Below the pieces are notes generated by a model, which saw nothing but the letters and a program-made list of their open reading frames with translations, was not told the origin of the DNA and did not search any database. From NCBI GenBank assembly GCA_003001795.1, contig PVNI01000001.1, positions 186,001 through 250,000 of the forward strand: a stretch of 64,000 nt of DNA, in the 5' to 3' direction. Source of the stretch: Actinomadura viridilutea. Lineage in GTDB: Bacteria > Actinomycetota > Actinomycetes > Streptosporangiales > Streptosporangiaceae. A program made the position numbers and the translations under genes. Of the stretch, positions 1 through 8,609 are shown in pieces. Numbering within the stretch: the first letter of the stretch is position 1; each line of letters opens with the position of its first letter.

Positions 1-3000
1 AGTTCGACGCGGTGGTGCGGCTGCCGCTGGCGCTGGGGCTGGCGCACCTGCCGGTCGCGGCGGCCCGGCCGCGGCGCGGCGCCGCGGCCCCGTCCGGGCT
101 CCGGCCTCGCGCGCGGACGCTGCTCACCGCGCAGACGGCGGCGGTCGTGGCGCTGGGCGGCATCGGGGCGACGGCGGTCAGGCACGGGCTGTCCGGGCCG
201 GGCGCGTTCCCGGAGGTGCCCAAGTACTGGCGCGAGGCGGCGGCCTGGCTCAACGCGCGGGCCGGGCAGCAGGGCGTGCTGGCGCTGCCGGGGGCGTCGT
301 TCGGCGAGTACGTGTGGGGGCGGCCGATGGACGACATCGTCCAGCCGCTGCTGTCGGCGCGCTGGGGCGTCCGCCAGCTCGTCCCCGCGGGCTCCCCGGG
401 TTACACGCGCGTACTGGACGCGGTCGACCAGCAGGTCAGGTCGGGGCAGGGCTCGCCGGGGCTGGCGCGTTTCCTGGCGCGGATGGGCGTGCGGTACGTC
501 CTGGTGCGCAACGACCTGCGCCGCGAGACGCTGCGCGGCGCCTGGCCCGCGCGGGTCCGGCAGGCGCTCGACTCCTCGCCCGGGCTGCGCAAGGTCGCCT
601 CCTTCGGCCCCCCGGTCGGCGGCGACGCCGTCGACGACGCCGTCTCGGCCCGCGACCAGCGCGTCCCGCCGCTGGAGGTGTACGAGGTGTCCGACGCCGA
701 CGCCGCGGTCACGCTCGCCGACGCCGAGGCCCCGCCGCGCGTGTACGGCGGCCCCGAGTCGCTGCTGGCGATGGCGGACGGCGGAGTGCTGCCGGACCGT
801 CCCGTCCTGCTCGACGACGACGCGCCCGACCTGTACGGGCCCGGCGTGGTCGGCGACTCGCCGCGGCTGCTGCGCCGCAACTTCGGCGAGCTGCACCAGA
901 CCTCGCAGACCCTCACCGCCGCCGAACGCGGCGCGGCGTCCGACGTGCTGGACGACGACTGGACGCGGTACGCGACGGCGGCGGCCTACACCGGCATCCG
1001 CAACGTCACGGCGTCGTCGTCGGCCGCCGACGAGGACGCGGTGCCGCAGCTGCACACCCCGTCCGCCGCCCCGTACGCCGCCGTCGACGGCGACCCCGCC
1101 ACCGCCTGGCAGACCGGCGGCTGGCACGGCCCGGTGGGGCAGTGGCTCAAGGTCGAGTTCGAACGGCCGCGCGACATCGGCGTGCTGACCGCCGCGTTCG
1201 TCCGCGACGACAGGCTCGGACCCGCGGTGACGCGCGTCGCCGTGCAGACCGAGCGCGGCTCCGTCGAGCAGGCCGTCCGTCCCGAGAACACCCCGCAGCA
1301 GTTGCGCGTCCCGCCCGGCGCGACCCGGTGGGTGCGGGTGCGCATCACCGGCCTCGCCGCGCCGCCCGCGTTCCCGGCGCTGACCCGGGCGGGCGTGGCG
1401 GAGCTGTCCGTCGACGGCCTGGCCGTCGACCGCACCTACCGCCTTCCGGAGGTCCCGGCGTCGACGTACGTGCTGCGCCGCATCCCCGGGGGCGCGGCCG
1501 AGTGCATGAAGGGCGCCCAGCGCTGGGTGTGCTCCCCGGACCTCGGCGTCCGCGACGAGGAGGGCGGCGGCTTCGACCGCACGTTCACCGTCGGGGCGGC
1601 GCGGCGCGCCGGGCTGTCCGGCACGGCCGTGCTCGTCGACCGGCGTCTCATCCGGCGGCTCACGGCCCCGCGCCGCGGCCCCTGGGTCACCGCCGACTCG
1701 GTGATCTCCGACCATCCGGCGGCCCAGCCGCGGTCGGCGTTCGACGGCGACCCCGCCACCGCCTGGATCGCCGATCCGGACGACCCCGCCCCCGCCTACC
1801 TGCTGCGCTGGCGCCGGCCGATCCGCGTCTCCACGGTCGCGCTGCGGCGGCCGCCCGGCGCGAGCGGCCCGGTGCGCGTCCGGGTCGAGGGGCGCGGCGG
1901 CCAGACCCGCGAGGCGGTGACCGACGCGCGGGGCCGGCTGACGTTCGCGCCGATGACGACGGACCGGCTCACCCTGACCTTCCCCCGGGACGGCCGCCTC
2001 CAGCCCGTCCAGATCAGCGAGGTGCAGATCCCGGGCCTGCGCCCGCTGCCCGACATCCGGGCCGTGCCGTTCGCCGCGGACTGCGGCTCGGGCCCGAAGC
2101 TGCGGCTCGGCGGCGCGACGGTGCGCACGCGGGTGGAGGGCACGCTCGGCGACGTTCTCGAAGGACGTCCGATGCGGTTCACCGCCTGCGAGGAGGTGAC
2201 GCTCCAGGCCGGACTCAACCGCCTCGCCTCGGCGCCGTCCGACGCGTACCGGGTCGAGACGGTCGTCGTCGGCGACCCCGTCCCCTCGAACGGCGGCGAG
2301 GCGAACCGGCCCGTGCGGGTGCTCGACTGGTCGGCCGGGACGCGACGCGTCCAGGTCGACGCCGACCGCAGGTCGTTCCTCACCGTCAACGAGAACTTCA
2401 ACGACGGCTGGCGGGCCGAGATCGCAGGCGCCGAGCTGAGACCCGTCCGGCTGGACGGCTGGAAGCAGGGGTGGGTCGTGCCCGCCGGGACGCACGGCGT
2501 CGTCCGGCTCACCTACGAGCCCGACCGCGCCCATCGCGCCTCGGTGGCGGGCGGGCTGGCCCTCCTGGCGCCGCTGCTCCTGCTCGCGCTGTGGCCCGCC
2601 CGCCGCAGGGCGGCGCCCGTCCCGCCGCCCCCCGGCGCGGGCTGGCCCGCCTGGACGGCGATCGCGCTCGCGGCGGCGCTGGGCGGCCTGATGTCCGGCC
2701 TGCCGGGGCTCGCCACGGCGGCGGCCGTCGCGCTGGTGTGCGGCTGGGCGCGCACCCGGGACGCCGCATACGCCCGGTTCATCGCCTCGCCCTGGGTGGC
2801 CGCCGCGCTGATGCTCGCGGGCACGGGCTGCCTGGTGGCCGCGCTCCAGCTGGACGCCCTCGCCAACCCGGCCTCGCCGTCCGGCGTCTTGGGCGGGCTG
2901 GTGCCGCAGCTGCTCGGCCTTGCGATCGTCGGACGCCTGGCCGTCGACCTGTGGCGGCCCGGGGCGCGCCGCCGCACGGGCGGCGCCGTGCGGATCAGCT

Positions 3001-3278
3001 GGGCGGCGCCGCCCGACCCGGCGGCCGATCCCGCGGATCCGGATCGGCGGCCGCCGCGAAGCGGCCGTCCTCCGCGCGCCGGGACGCCGTCGCCCGGTCG
3101 TCCGCCCGGCGACGGGCCGCCCGCCGCTCCCACGTCCGCGCCGCCCACTGGACCGGACGCTCCACCAGGTAATGGGTCGCCGTCGCCGCTGCGATGGTCG
3201 CCGCCAGCAGAAGCGGCAGATCGGGCAGAAGACCACCGTGGAACACCCGGTCGCGCCACTCGTACCAACCGACGATGA
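1..3278 (+). CDS. DUF3367 / AftD-like arabinofuranosyltransferase, C-terminal part (5' truncated by window edge)
   Basis: The reading frame is already open at base 3, so the N-terminal GT-C membrane part lies outside the window. About 1090 residues are visible. They contain two discoidin-like (F5/8 type C) carbohydrate-binding regions, counted from the GTG at 12 at about 335-450 and 555-650, each with an FDGDPATAW or VDGDPATAW motif. A beta-rich module follows (LTVNENFNDGW near 788), then about four membrane helices (from about 845). This layout is that of the DUF3367 family, which includes mycobacterial AftD, the enzyme that branches arabinogalactan and lipoarabinomannan. Neighbouring acyltransferase and methyltransferase genes fit an envelope-glycan locus. 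The last 90 or so residues are Pro/Arg-rich low complexity and run 284 bp into the convergent acyltransferase gene, so the true conserved C-terminus probably lies near 2990. Donor and acceptor cannot be told from this fragment. Confidence 0.8.
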   Translation, partial: FDAVVRLPLALGLAHLPVAAARPRRGAAAPSGLRPRARTLLTAQTAAVVALGGIGATAVRHGLSGPGAFPEVPKYWREAAAWLNARAGQQGVLALPGASFGEYVWGRPMDDIVQPLLSARWGVRQLVPAGSPGYTRVLDAVDQQVRSGQGSPGLARFLARMGVRYVLVRNDLRRETLRGAWPARVRQALDSSPGLRKVASFGPPVGGDAVDDAVSARDQRVPPLEVYEVSDADAAVTLADAEAPPRVYGGPESLLAMADGGVLPDRPVLLDDDAPDLYGPGVVGDSPRLLRRNFGELHQTSQTLTAAERGAASDVLDDDWTRYATAAAYTGIRNVTASSSAADEDAVPQLHTPSAAPYAAVDGDPATAWQTGGWHGPVGQWLKVEFERPRDIGVLTAAFVRDDRLGPAVTRVAVQTERGSVEQAVRPENTPQQLRVPPGATRWVRVRITGLAAPPAFPALTRAGVAELSVDGLAVDRTYRLPEVPASTYVLRRIPGGAAECMKGAQRWVCSPDLGVRDEEGGGFDRTFTVGAARRAGLSGTAVLVDRRLIRRLTAPRRGPWVTADSVISDHPAAQPRSAFDGDPATAWIADPDDPAPAYLLRWRRPIRVSTVALRRPPGASGPVRVRVEGRGGQTREAVTDARGRLTFAPMTTDRLTLTFPRDGRLQPVQISEVQIPGLRPLPDIRAVPFAADCGSGPKLRLGGATVRTRVEGTLGDVLEGRPMRFTACEEVTLQAGLNRLASAPSDAYRVETVVVGDPVPSNGGEANRPVRVLDWSAGTRRVQVDADRRSFLTVNENFNDGWRAEIAGAELRPVRLDGWKQGWVVPAGTHGVVRLTYEPDRAHRASVAGGLALLAPLLLLALWPARRRAAPVPPPPGAGWPAWTAIALAAALGGLMSGLPGLATAAAVALVCGWARTRDAAYARFIASPWVAAALMLAGTGCLVAALQLDALANPASPSGVLGGLVPQLLGLAIVGRLAVDLWRPGARRRTGGAVRISWAAPPDPAADPADPDRRPPRSGRPPRAGTPSPGRPPGDGPPAAPTSAPPTGPDAPPGNGSPSPLRWSPPAEAADRAEDHRGTPGRATRTNRR

Positions 3279-4314
3279 TCAGCATCTGCCACAGGAACAG
3301 CCCGTAGGAGACGCGGCCGAGGAAGCGCATCACCGGATTGCCGAGCGCCGCGCCGATCGCGGCGTGCCCCGGCGGAGCCAGCGCCACCGGCGCCACGAAC
3401 GCGACCGCGCACAGGCCGTACAGCACGAGGTCGAACAGCGAGGTCCACAGCGTGTCCGGCGTCCCCAGGTCGATCGGCCCCGTCACCGGCGTCGCGGCGA
3501 TGACGTACAGCAGGGCGGCGCCGAGCCAGCACGCGCCCCACGCGTCGGCCACTGCGCGGCACACGCCCGCCACCGGCGCGGCCCCGGGGGAGCGCGCCCA
3601 GACCGTCACCACGGCGAGGGCCATGCCGATCGCGAACCAGACGAAGAACCGCGGCACCCACAGGCCCAGCAACGGACGCGGCTCCGGGACGAACATCGCC
3701 ACCGTGTAGGCCACCGACACCAGCGCGTAGGCGGCGAGGCCGACCAGCAACCTGCGGGCGCGCGCGTCGACGTCCTGGGACGGGACGCGCCGCGCGTACC
3801 ACCCCACCGCCGCCGCCGTCACCGGCAGAAGCGCGTACCAGGCGACCTCGACCGACAGGCTCCAGATCTGGCCGAGATGCGGCGGCCCCAGGCTCAGCCC
3901 CCACCACGGGTCCGGCAGGTAGGTGTGCGTCAGGGTGAGCAGGTACACCCATGTGCCGGTGTCGCGGATGTGGTCGTCGGCGACGAGCACCATGAAGCAG
4001 ACGACCACCAGCCAGTAGGCGGGCAGGATCCGCAGCACGCGTTTGCGGAAATAGGTGCGTACGCGTGGGGCGGGGTGCCCGAGCAGCACCGCCGCCGCCC
4101 ACGGGCGGTAGAGCAGCAGCCCGGACAGCGTGAAGAACAGCGGCACGCCCACCTGGCCGCCGTTGAACAGCCAGTAGTCGCCGATGACGCCGGACGTGCT
4201 GGCCACGTGGTAGAACACCACGACCAACGCCGCGACGGCGCGCACACCGTCGAGCGTGCCCTGCCGCCCCGAGATCTGCGGCAGGCCGTCGTCGCCCCCC
4301 GGGGGACTGGCCAT
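2995..4314 (-). CDS. Acyltransferase-3 family integral membrane protein
   Basis: This 439-residue protein has the acyltransferase-3 (OafA/NodX) pattern. Near the N-terminus it reads LDGVRAVAALVVVFYH, with the H of the conserved D-G-x-R-x-x-x-x-x-x-V-x-x-x-H motif, and about ten hydrophobic helices follow. It ends with the family-typical YLVERPVQ and then a charged tail. Members transfer O-acyl groups to surface polysaccharides or lipids across the membrane. I chose the ATG at 4314 because it forms an ATGA overlap with the stop of the upstream methyltransferase, which implies translational coupling. A longer reading from 4359 would overlap that gene by 45 bp. The 3' end overlaps the convergent DUF3367 gene. 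Substrate is unknown; envelope-glycan decoration is inferred from neighbours. Confidence 0.88.
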   Translation of the reverse strand: MASPPGGDDGLPQISGRQGTLDGVRAVAALVVVFYHVASTSGVIGDYWLFNGGQVGVPLFFTLSGLLLYRPWAAAVLLGHPAPRVRTYFRKRVLRILPAYWLVVVCFMVLVADDHIRDTGTWVYLLTLTHTYLPDPWWGLSLGPPHLGQIWSLSVEVAWYALLPVTAAAVGWYARRVPSQDVDARARRLLVGLAAYALVSVAYTVAMFVPEPRPLLGLWVPRFFVWFAIGMALAVVTVWARSPGAAPVAGVCRAVADAWGACWLGAALLYVIAATPVTGPIDLGTPDTLWTSLFDLVLYGLCAVAFVAPVALAPPGHAAIGAALGNPVMRFLGRVSYGLFLWQMLIIVGWYEWRDRVFHGGLLPDLPLLLAATIAAATATHYLVERPVQWAARTWERRAARRRADDRATASRRAEDGRFAAAADPDPRDRPPGRAAPPS

Positions 4315-5117
4315 CAGTTCGCCCCGTGGCGCCGACGCAGCACCAGCACCACATTCCACGACGCGAACTCACGCAGCCCTGGGACGCGGACGACGCCCTT
4401 GGCCCAGCTCGGGTGATAGCGCGGAATCACGTCCAGCACGTCCACGTCCCGTTGTGCACGCGCCCAGGTGAGCGCCTCTGCGACCGTCACCCGATGGAGG
4501 GTCTCGCCGAAACGGTTCTTGGGAGGTCGCCCGTACTTGCGTTCATACCGTCGCGCCGCCCGCTCGCCCCCCAGGTAGTGCCAGGGCGAGGTCTCATGCC
4601 CGCCCCAGGGCGACAGCCAGGGGGTGAACGCCAGATACACGACACCTCCGGGGCGCGTCACCCGGATCATCTCCGCGCCCATCCGCCACGGCTCACGCAC
4701 GTGTTCCAGCACGTTGGACGACACGCACACATCGAAGGCGCCGTCTTGGAACGGCAACGCCATGGCGCTCCCCGCCAGCATGCAGCCCGCGGCGGACCCG
4801 AGCGCGGTCAGCTGCTCCACGTCGAGATCCACGCCGGCGCATCGGGCCCCCGCCGCGTGGAACTCGCGCGCGAGAAAACCCGTGCCCGTCCCCACGTCCA
4901 GGACCGTCGCCCCGTCGAGTCGCGCGTAGCCGCGCACCTGCTCGACCGTGTCGCGGGCAAGGAGGCGGTAGAAGTCGGCGGGGGCGTGCTGTTCGCGGCG
5001 GAAGGCGCGCAGCAGCCGTACCGAACGGGCCAGCGTGGCGCGGTGCGGACGGGGCGGCGTGCGCGTGTCGGGGCGGTCCTGCGAGGTCGAGGCAGGGGGG
5101 CGCTGCGCGGCGACCAT
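4314..5117 (-). CDS. Class I SAM-dependent methyltransferase
   Basis: The 267-residue protein has a class I Rossmann methyltransferase core: motif I VLDVGTGTGFLAREF (about residues 70-85), the acidic end of strand 2 (GVDLD), and motif II/III DVCVSSNVLEHV, followed by VYLAFTPW. It resembles the Methyltransf_11 proteins found beside aftD-type genes in mycobacteria (Rv0224c is the analogous neighbour, from memory). It is the first gene of a two-gene minus-strand unit with the acyltransferase. The leader before residue 30 is Pro/Arg-rich and may be shorter in reality, since downstream in-frame starts exist. The methyl acceptor is not identifiable; a sugar or lipid is likely from context. Confidence 0.85.
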   Translation of the reverse strand: MVAAQRPPASTSQDRPDTRTPPRPHRATLARSVRLLRAFRREQHAPADFYRLLARDTVEQVRGYARLDGATVLDVGTGTGFLAREFHAAGARCAGVDLDVEQLTALGSAAGCMLAGSAMALPFQDGAFDVCVSSNVLEHVREPWRMGAEMIRVTRPGGVVYLAFTPWLSPWGGHETSPWHYLGGERAARRYERKYGRPPKNRFGETLHRVTVAEALTWARAQRDVDVLDVIPRYHPSWAKGVVRVPGLREFASWNVVLVLRRRHGAN

Positions 5118-5298
5118 GGCCGGAGCTTACCTGTCGGTAGCCTCCGGTCGCGGCGTCTCCTCAGTTCAGCGACCGAAGCCCGCGATTCGGTTCGCCCCAA
5201 ATGGCGTTCCTGGTCGCGGTCTCTTGGACGGACGGTCCGACAGGTCCGGTAGGGTGACGCGCACCACGCCGGACGCGGCGGTCCTCCGGGAGGTGTAC

Positions 5299-6441
5299 GT
5301 GCGACGACCGGTCGGCATGCTGCTCATCGGCTTGGGCGCGTTCTTCCTGGCCCTCGGCCCGCTGATCCGGCTCTACGTGGCCGACAAGGTCGTCCTCGCG
5401 CCCCTCAACCGGTACTCCGTGACGCGGCTGGAGGCGCGCAACGCGACGTACTTCGACACCTCCACCCTCAAGACCCGCACGGGCGCCACCCTGCTGGCCA
5501 CCACCACCCTGCGCGGGGACGTGCGCGCCAACAACGGCAACGACCGGATCGCCGTCTGGGACTCCACGACCAACATCGTCGACACCGCAGACCCCGACCG
5601 GCCCCTCCAGCTCCAGAGCTACCGCATGGCCTTCGACCGCCGCACCGCCGAGCTGGTCAACTGCTGCGGCGCCAACGTCGACGGCGACGGCGGCGTCCGC
5701 ATGTCCGGGTACGGGCTGCTGTTCCCGCTGACCGGGGTCGAGAAGGTCGACTATCCGTTCTTCGACATGACCACCCGGCGGCTGGCGCCGATGCGATACG
5801 ACGGCGAGGACACGGTGCACGGCCTGAACGTCTACCGGTTCGTCCAGCACATCCCCACCACCAAGACCGCGTCGCTGGACACCGAGCTGCCCGGCCGCCT
5901 GCTCGGCCTCGGCGAGGACAGCCCGCCGCAGAAGGTGGACCGCTACACCCAGTCCACCAACACCGTCTGGGTGGACCCGCGCACCGGCATCCCGGTGCGG
6001 CACCGGCAGAACGTCTACAGCACCGTCCAGACGCCCGACGGCCGCGGCCGCATGGTCGCCGCGCAGGCCGACCTGATGACAATCGACCGCGACCAGAAGG
6101 CCCTGGTCGACCTGGCCAACACCACCGCGCTCAAGGCCGCCGCGGTGCGCCGCTACCTGCCCGTCGGCTCCCTGGCCGTCGGCCTGGGCCTGCTGGCGAC
6201 GGGCGGGTGGCTCGCCCTGACCGCCGCCTCGCGCCGTCCGGCCCCGCCTCCGCCGCCCCGACGCCCCGACGGCCGCTTCACGACGAAGCCCTCCGCCCCC
6301 AAGGCGTCCGCCGGCGCCGCCGCCCGGTCCGCCGCGGGGCGGGCGGCCGGGTCCCCGTCACCGCGCGCTCCCGGCGCGTCCGCGAAGAAGAACCCGCCCG
6401 GCCCCCGGGTTCCGCCCGCCACCGACGCGCGTCCTCGCTGA
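5299..6441 (+). CDS. DUF3068 / PorA-family membrane protein
   Basis: I start the protein at the GTG at 5299 because CGGGAGG at 5287-5293 sits 5 bases upstream; longer in-frame starts lie inside the divergent methyltransferase. The 380-residue product has an N-terminal helix (MLLIGLGAFFLALGPLIRLYV), a large outside domain beginning with the family-typical threonine-rich strands (TRTGATLLATTTLRGD), a second helix at about 288-308 and a Pro/Ala/Lys tail. This is the DUF3068 (PorA family) architecture of actinobacteria, which is associated with the cell envelope but has no established biochemical role. Two adjacent cysteines (NCCGAN) lie in the ectodomain. Confidence 0.85.
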   Translation: MRRPVGMLLIGLGAFFLALGPLIRLYVADKVVLAPLNRYSVTRLEARNATYFDTSTLKTRTGATLLATTTLRGDVRANNGNDRIAVWDSTTNIVDTADPDRPLQLQSYRMAFDRRTAELVNCCGANVDGDGGVRMSGYGLLFPLTGVEKVDYPFFDMTTRRLAPMRYDGEDTVHGLNVYRFVQHIPTTKTASLDTELPGRLLGLGEDSPPQKVDRYTQSTNTVWVDPRTGIPVRHRQNVYSTVQTPDGRGRMVAAQADLMTIDRDQKALVDLANTTALKAAAVRRYLPVGSLAVGLGLLATGGWLALTAASRRPAPPPPPRRPDGRFTTKPSAPKASAGAAARSAAGRAAGSPSPRAPGASAKKNPPGPRVPPATDARPR

Positions 6442-6493
6442 TACCTGTTCTAGACAACGCCGGCGAGGGATTCGCGTGGTCGACGACTTCAAA

Positions 6494-6507
6494 TAGAACC
6501 CGTTGCA
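6494..6507. promoter_or_regulatory. KstR-type operator upstream of nitronate monooxygenase
   Basis: The 14-mer TAGAACCCGTTGCA fits the KstR consensus TnnAACnnGTTnnA at every fixed position. KstR is the TetR-family repressor of steroid catabolism genes in mycobacteria and rhodococci. The site sits 31 bp before the proposed GTG start of the nitronate monooxygenase gene, where it could block its promoter. No KstR gene is visible in the window. Confidence 0.5.
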
Positions 6508-6538
6508 GTTTCCGGGTGCGGCACCTACTGTCGAGGCT

Positions 6539-7654
6539 GTGCGGACCCGAGTCACCGAGCTGTTCGGCATCGAGTACCCGATCTTCGCGTTCAGTCACTG
6601 CCGCGACGTCGTCGCGGCGGTGAGCCGCGCCGGCGGCATGGGCGTCCTCGGCGCCCTGTACTTCACCCCCGAGGAGCTCGAGATCGAGCTGTCGTGGATC
6701 GACGAGCACGTCGGCGGCCGGCCCTACGGCGTCGACGTCGTGATGCCCGCCAAGTACGAGGGCGCCGACCTGGGGGACGCGTCCGAGCTGCTCGCCCGGC
6801 TGCAGAGCATGATCCCGGAGCGGCACAAGAGGTTCGTGGAGGACCTGCTGGCCGAGCACGGCGTGGAGCCGCTCGGCGACGAGGGCGCGGGCAAGGCGCT
6901 GCTCGGCTGGACCGACGCGACCGGGCGTCCGCAGGTCGAGGTGGCCCTCCGGCATCCGATCGCGCTGCTCGCCAACGCCCTCGGCCCGCCGCCCGTCGAC
7001 GTCGTCGAGCAGGCCCACGCGCACGGCGTGCAGGTCGCGGGCCTGGCCTCCAACGCCCGGCACGCCCGCAAGCAGGTCGAGGCCGGCGTCGACATCATCG
7101 TCGCCCAGGGCACCGAGGCGGGCGGCCACACCGGCGACGTGTCCACCATGGTGCTGGTCCCCGAGGTGGTCGACGCGGTGGGCGAGGACACCATCGTCCT
7201 GGCCGCCGGCGGCATCGGCCGCGGCCGCCAGGTCGCCGCGGGCATGGCGCTGGGCGCCGACGGCGTGTGGACCGGCTCCATCTGGCTGACCGTCGACGAG
7301 GCCGACACCCCGGAGAGGCAGCGTGACAAGCTCCTGCGGGCCACCTCCCGGGACACCGTCCGCTCCCGCTCCTGGACGGGCAAGCCCGCCCGCATGCTCA
7401 GGACCGCGTGGACCGAGGCGTGGGAGAGCGAGAAGTCGCCCGGCCCCCTGCCGATGCCGCTGCAGTTCATGCTGATCTCCGACGCCCTGCGCCGCATCAA
7501 CCGGTCCGGCGACGGCGAGCTGGCCACCTTCCCCGTCGGGCAGATCGTCGGGTCGATGAACCAGGTGAAGCCCGCCGCCCAGGTCGTCTACGAGCTCATG
7601 TCCGAATACGTCGAGGCCATCGAACGCCTCAACGCCATCACCGCCGCCGACTGA
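6539..7654 (+). CDS. Nitronate monooxygenase family flavoprotein (2-nitropropane dioxygenase type)
   Basis: The 371-residue product starts MRTRVTELFGIEYPI, typical of the NPD/NMO TIM-barrel family, which uses FMN to oxidise nitronates; several actinobacterial members are actually of unknown substrate. Seen motifs are RAGGMGVLG near the N-terminus, QGTEAGGHTGDVSTM (FMN phosphate loop) and LAAGGIGRGRQVAAGMALGADGVWTGS. The start GTG at 6539 has only a weak GAGG close by; a TTG at 6503 is in frame but lies on the KstR-type site. Mycobacterial homologues occur in the cholesterol regulon (for example Rv3553), which agrees with the operator. The gene is monocistronic and ends at a strong hairpin. 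Confidence 0.85.
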   Translation: MRTRVTELFGIEYPIFAFSHCRDVVAAVSRAGGMGVLGALYFTPEELEIELSWIDEHVGGRPYGVDVVMPAKYEGADLGDASELLARLQSMIPERHKRFVEDLLAEHGVEPLGDEGAGKALLGWTDATGRPQVEVALRHPIALLANALGPPPVDVVEQAHAHGVQVAGLASNARHARKQVEAGVDIIVAQGTEAGGHTGDVSTMVLVPEVVDAVGEDTIVLAAGGIGRGRQVAAGMALGADGVWTGSIWLTVDEADTPERQRDKLLRATSRDTVRSRSWTGKPARMLRTAWTEAWESEKSPGPLPMPLQFMLISDALRRINRSGDGELATFPVGQIVGSMNQVKPAAQVVYELMSEYVEAIERLNAITAAD

Positions 7655-7655
7655 G

Positions 7656-7724
7656 CGGGCGGCGGGGCGGGACCCGCCGCCCCGCCGCCCGTCGTGACCG
7701 CCGCCGGACGTCCCGGCGGCGGTC
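7656..7724. terminator. Two tandem GC hairpins between convergent genes
   Basis: The first stem has 13-bp perfect arms at 7656-7668 and 7679-7691 with a 10-base loop. The second has 12-bp arms at 7696-7707 and 7713-7724 with a 5-base loop and is followed by CTGTGT. They lie between the converging nitronate monooxygenase and cupin genes and probably terminate both transcripts. Confidence 0.7.
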
Positions 7725-7782
7725 CTGTGTCTGCGGCCGCAGCCCCGGGCAGGAAGGCGGGGCGCGGGGCGGCGGCCGCGGC

Positions 7783-8361
7783 TCAGCGCTGGAAGGGGAC
7801 GAGTTCGTAGCCGGACGGGGCGCGCATCACCCGCGCGCCCATGCCGTGCTCCAGCACCCACTGGTAGTCGTGGCCGGCGCAGCCGGGGTAGACGGCGAGG
7901 AAGCTGTACGGCTCGTCGCCGACGTTCACGCTGCGGTGCGCCCAGTGCGGCGGGATGTAGCCGATGACACCGGGGGCCATGTCGATCCACTCGGTCCGCT
8001 GCCCGTCGAACAGCAGCAGGCCGCCGACGCCGCTGAGACCGAGGTAGATCTCGCCCTGCGGGTTCGGGTGCTGGTGCCCCTTGGTCATGAAGAACTCCCC
8101 GCCGCAGGTGCCCGGCCGGATCGTCGTGATCGACTGGGGCAGCTCGCGGTCGATCTCCGGCACCGGGGACGAGGAGACCGTGTAGACGACCGGGTCGGCG
8201 TCGTCCTCCACGGCCCGCTTCCACTCGGTCCGGTCGGCGAACAGCCCTTCGAGGTCGGACATCCGGCGGGTGAGCACCGGACCGGCCGGATCGACGGTCG
8301 CGGCGGCGACGTCGAGGGTGATCCGCATCGGGCTGATCGGAGCTGTGGCGAACTCTGGCAC
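7783..8361 (-). CDS. Cupin protein of the archaeal-type glucose-6-phosphate isomerase (GPI) family
   Basis: The 192-residue protein has a single cupin barrel. The metal site is visible as TKGHQHPNPQGEIY (two His and a Glu) followed by PPHWAHRSVN (fourth ligand His). This spacing and the TIRPG...GGEFFMTKGH context match the GPI cupin family, metal-dependent phosphosugar isomerases that interconvert aldose and ketose phosphates. It is transcribed divergently from the polyol operon (8610 onward) and shares its 250-bp control region. I infer that it isomerises a phosphorylated intermediate made by the FGGY kinase. The substrate need not be glucose-6-phosphate. It could also be a non-enzymatic sugar-binding cupin. 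Confidence 0.8.
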   Translation of the reverse strand: MPEFATAPISPMRITLDVAAATVDPAGPVLTRRMSDLEGLFADRTEWKRAVEDDADPVVYTVSSSPVPEIDRELPQSITTIRPGTCGGEFFMTKGHQHPNPQGEIYLGLSGVGGLLLFDGQRTEWIDMAPGVIGYIPPHWAHRSVNVGDEPYSFLAVYPGCAGHDYQWVLEHGMGARVMRAPSGYELVPFQR

Positions 8362-8426
8362 GTGAGCCTCCGGGCGTGGGAGAGGTCGGGACGGCGGCCA
8401 TCCTGCCCAGACGGCGCGCCCCGCGC

Positions 8427-8470
8427 AAGTAGAAATTTCTTCGATGCTACTTCACAGACGTGGAAGTTGT
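8427..8470. promoter_or_regulatory. AT-rich inverted-repeat element in the cupin/SDR divergent region
   Basis: Within otherwise GC-rich DNA lies a perfect 10-bp palindrome AGAAATTTCT (8431-8440), set inside AAGTAG (8427-8432) and CTACTT (8447-8452) arms. ACTTC (8449-8453) then pairs with GAAGT (8463-8467). The words GAAAT and ACTTC recur in the operator at 15810-15851, so the same regulator, probably the RpiR protein encoded at 14453, may bind both (inference). Confidence 0.45.
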
Positions 8471-8548
8471 TGCGATACTGGCGTCGTCCCCGCCACCCGC
8501 CGGCACGTCCACGCCCGTCCCCTCCCGGCGCCGACCGTGGCGCTTCCC

Positions 8549-8596
8549 CAGAACGAGCGATTTCCCAGAACGAGCGATTCCTCAGAACGAGCGATT
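8549..8596. repeat. Three tandem 17-bp direct repeats before the polyol operon
   Basis: The 14-base word CAGAACGAGCGATT occurs three times at 8549-8562, 8566-8579 and 8583-8596 with an exact 17-bp period and variable 3-base linkers. The third copy runs directly into the GAGG ribosome binding site of the SDR gene (ATG 8610). The spacing is about 1.6 helical turns. It may be a multimeric regulator site in the 5' leader or a slippage product. Confidence 0.85.
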
Positions 8597-8609
8597 GAGG
8601 TAAACACCG

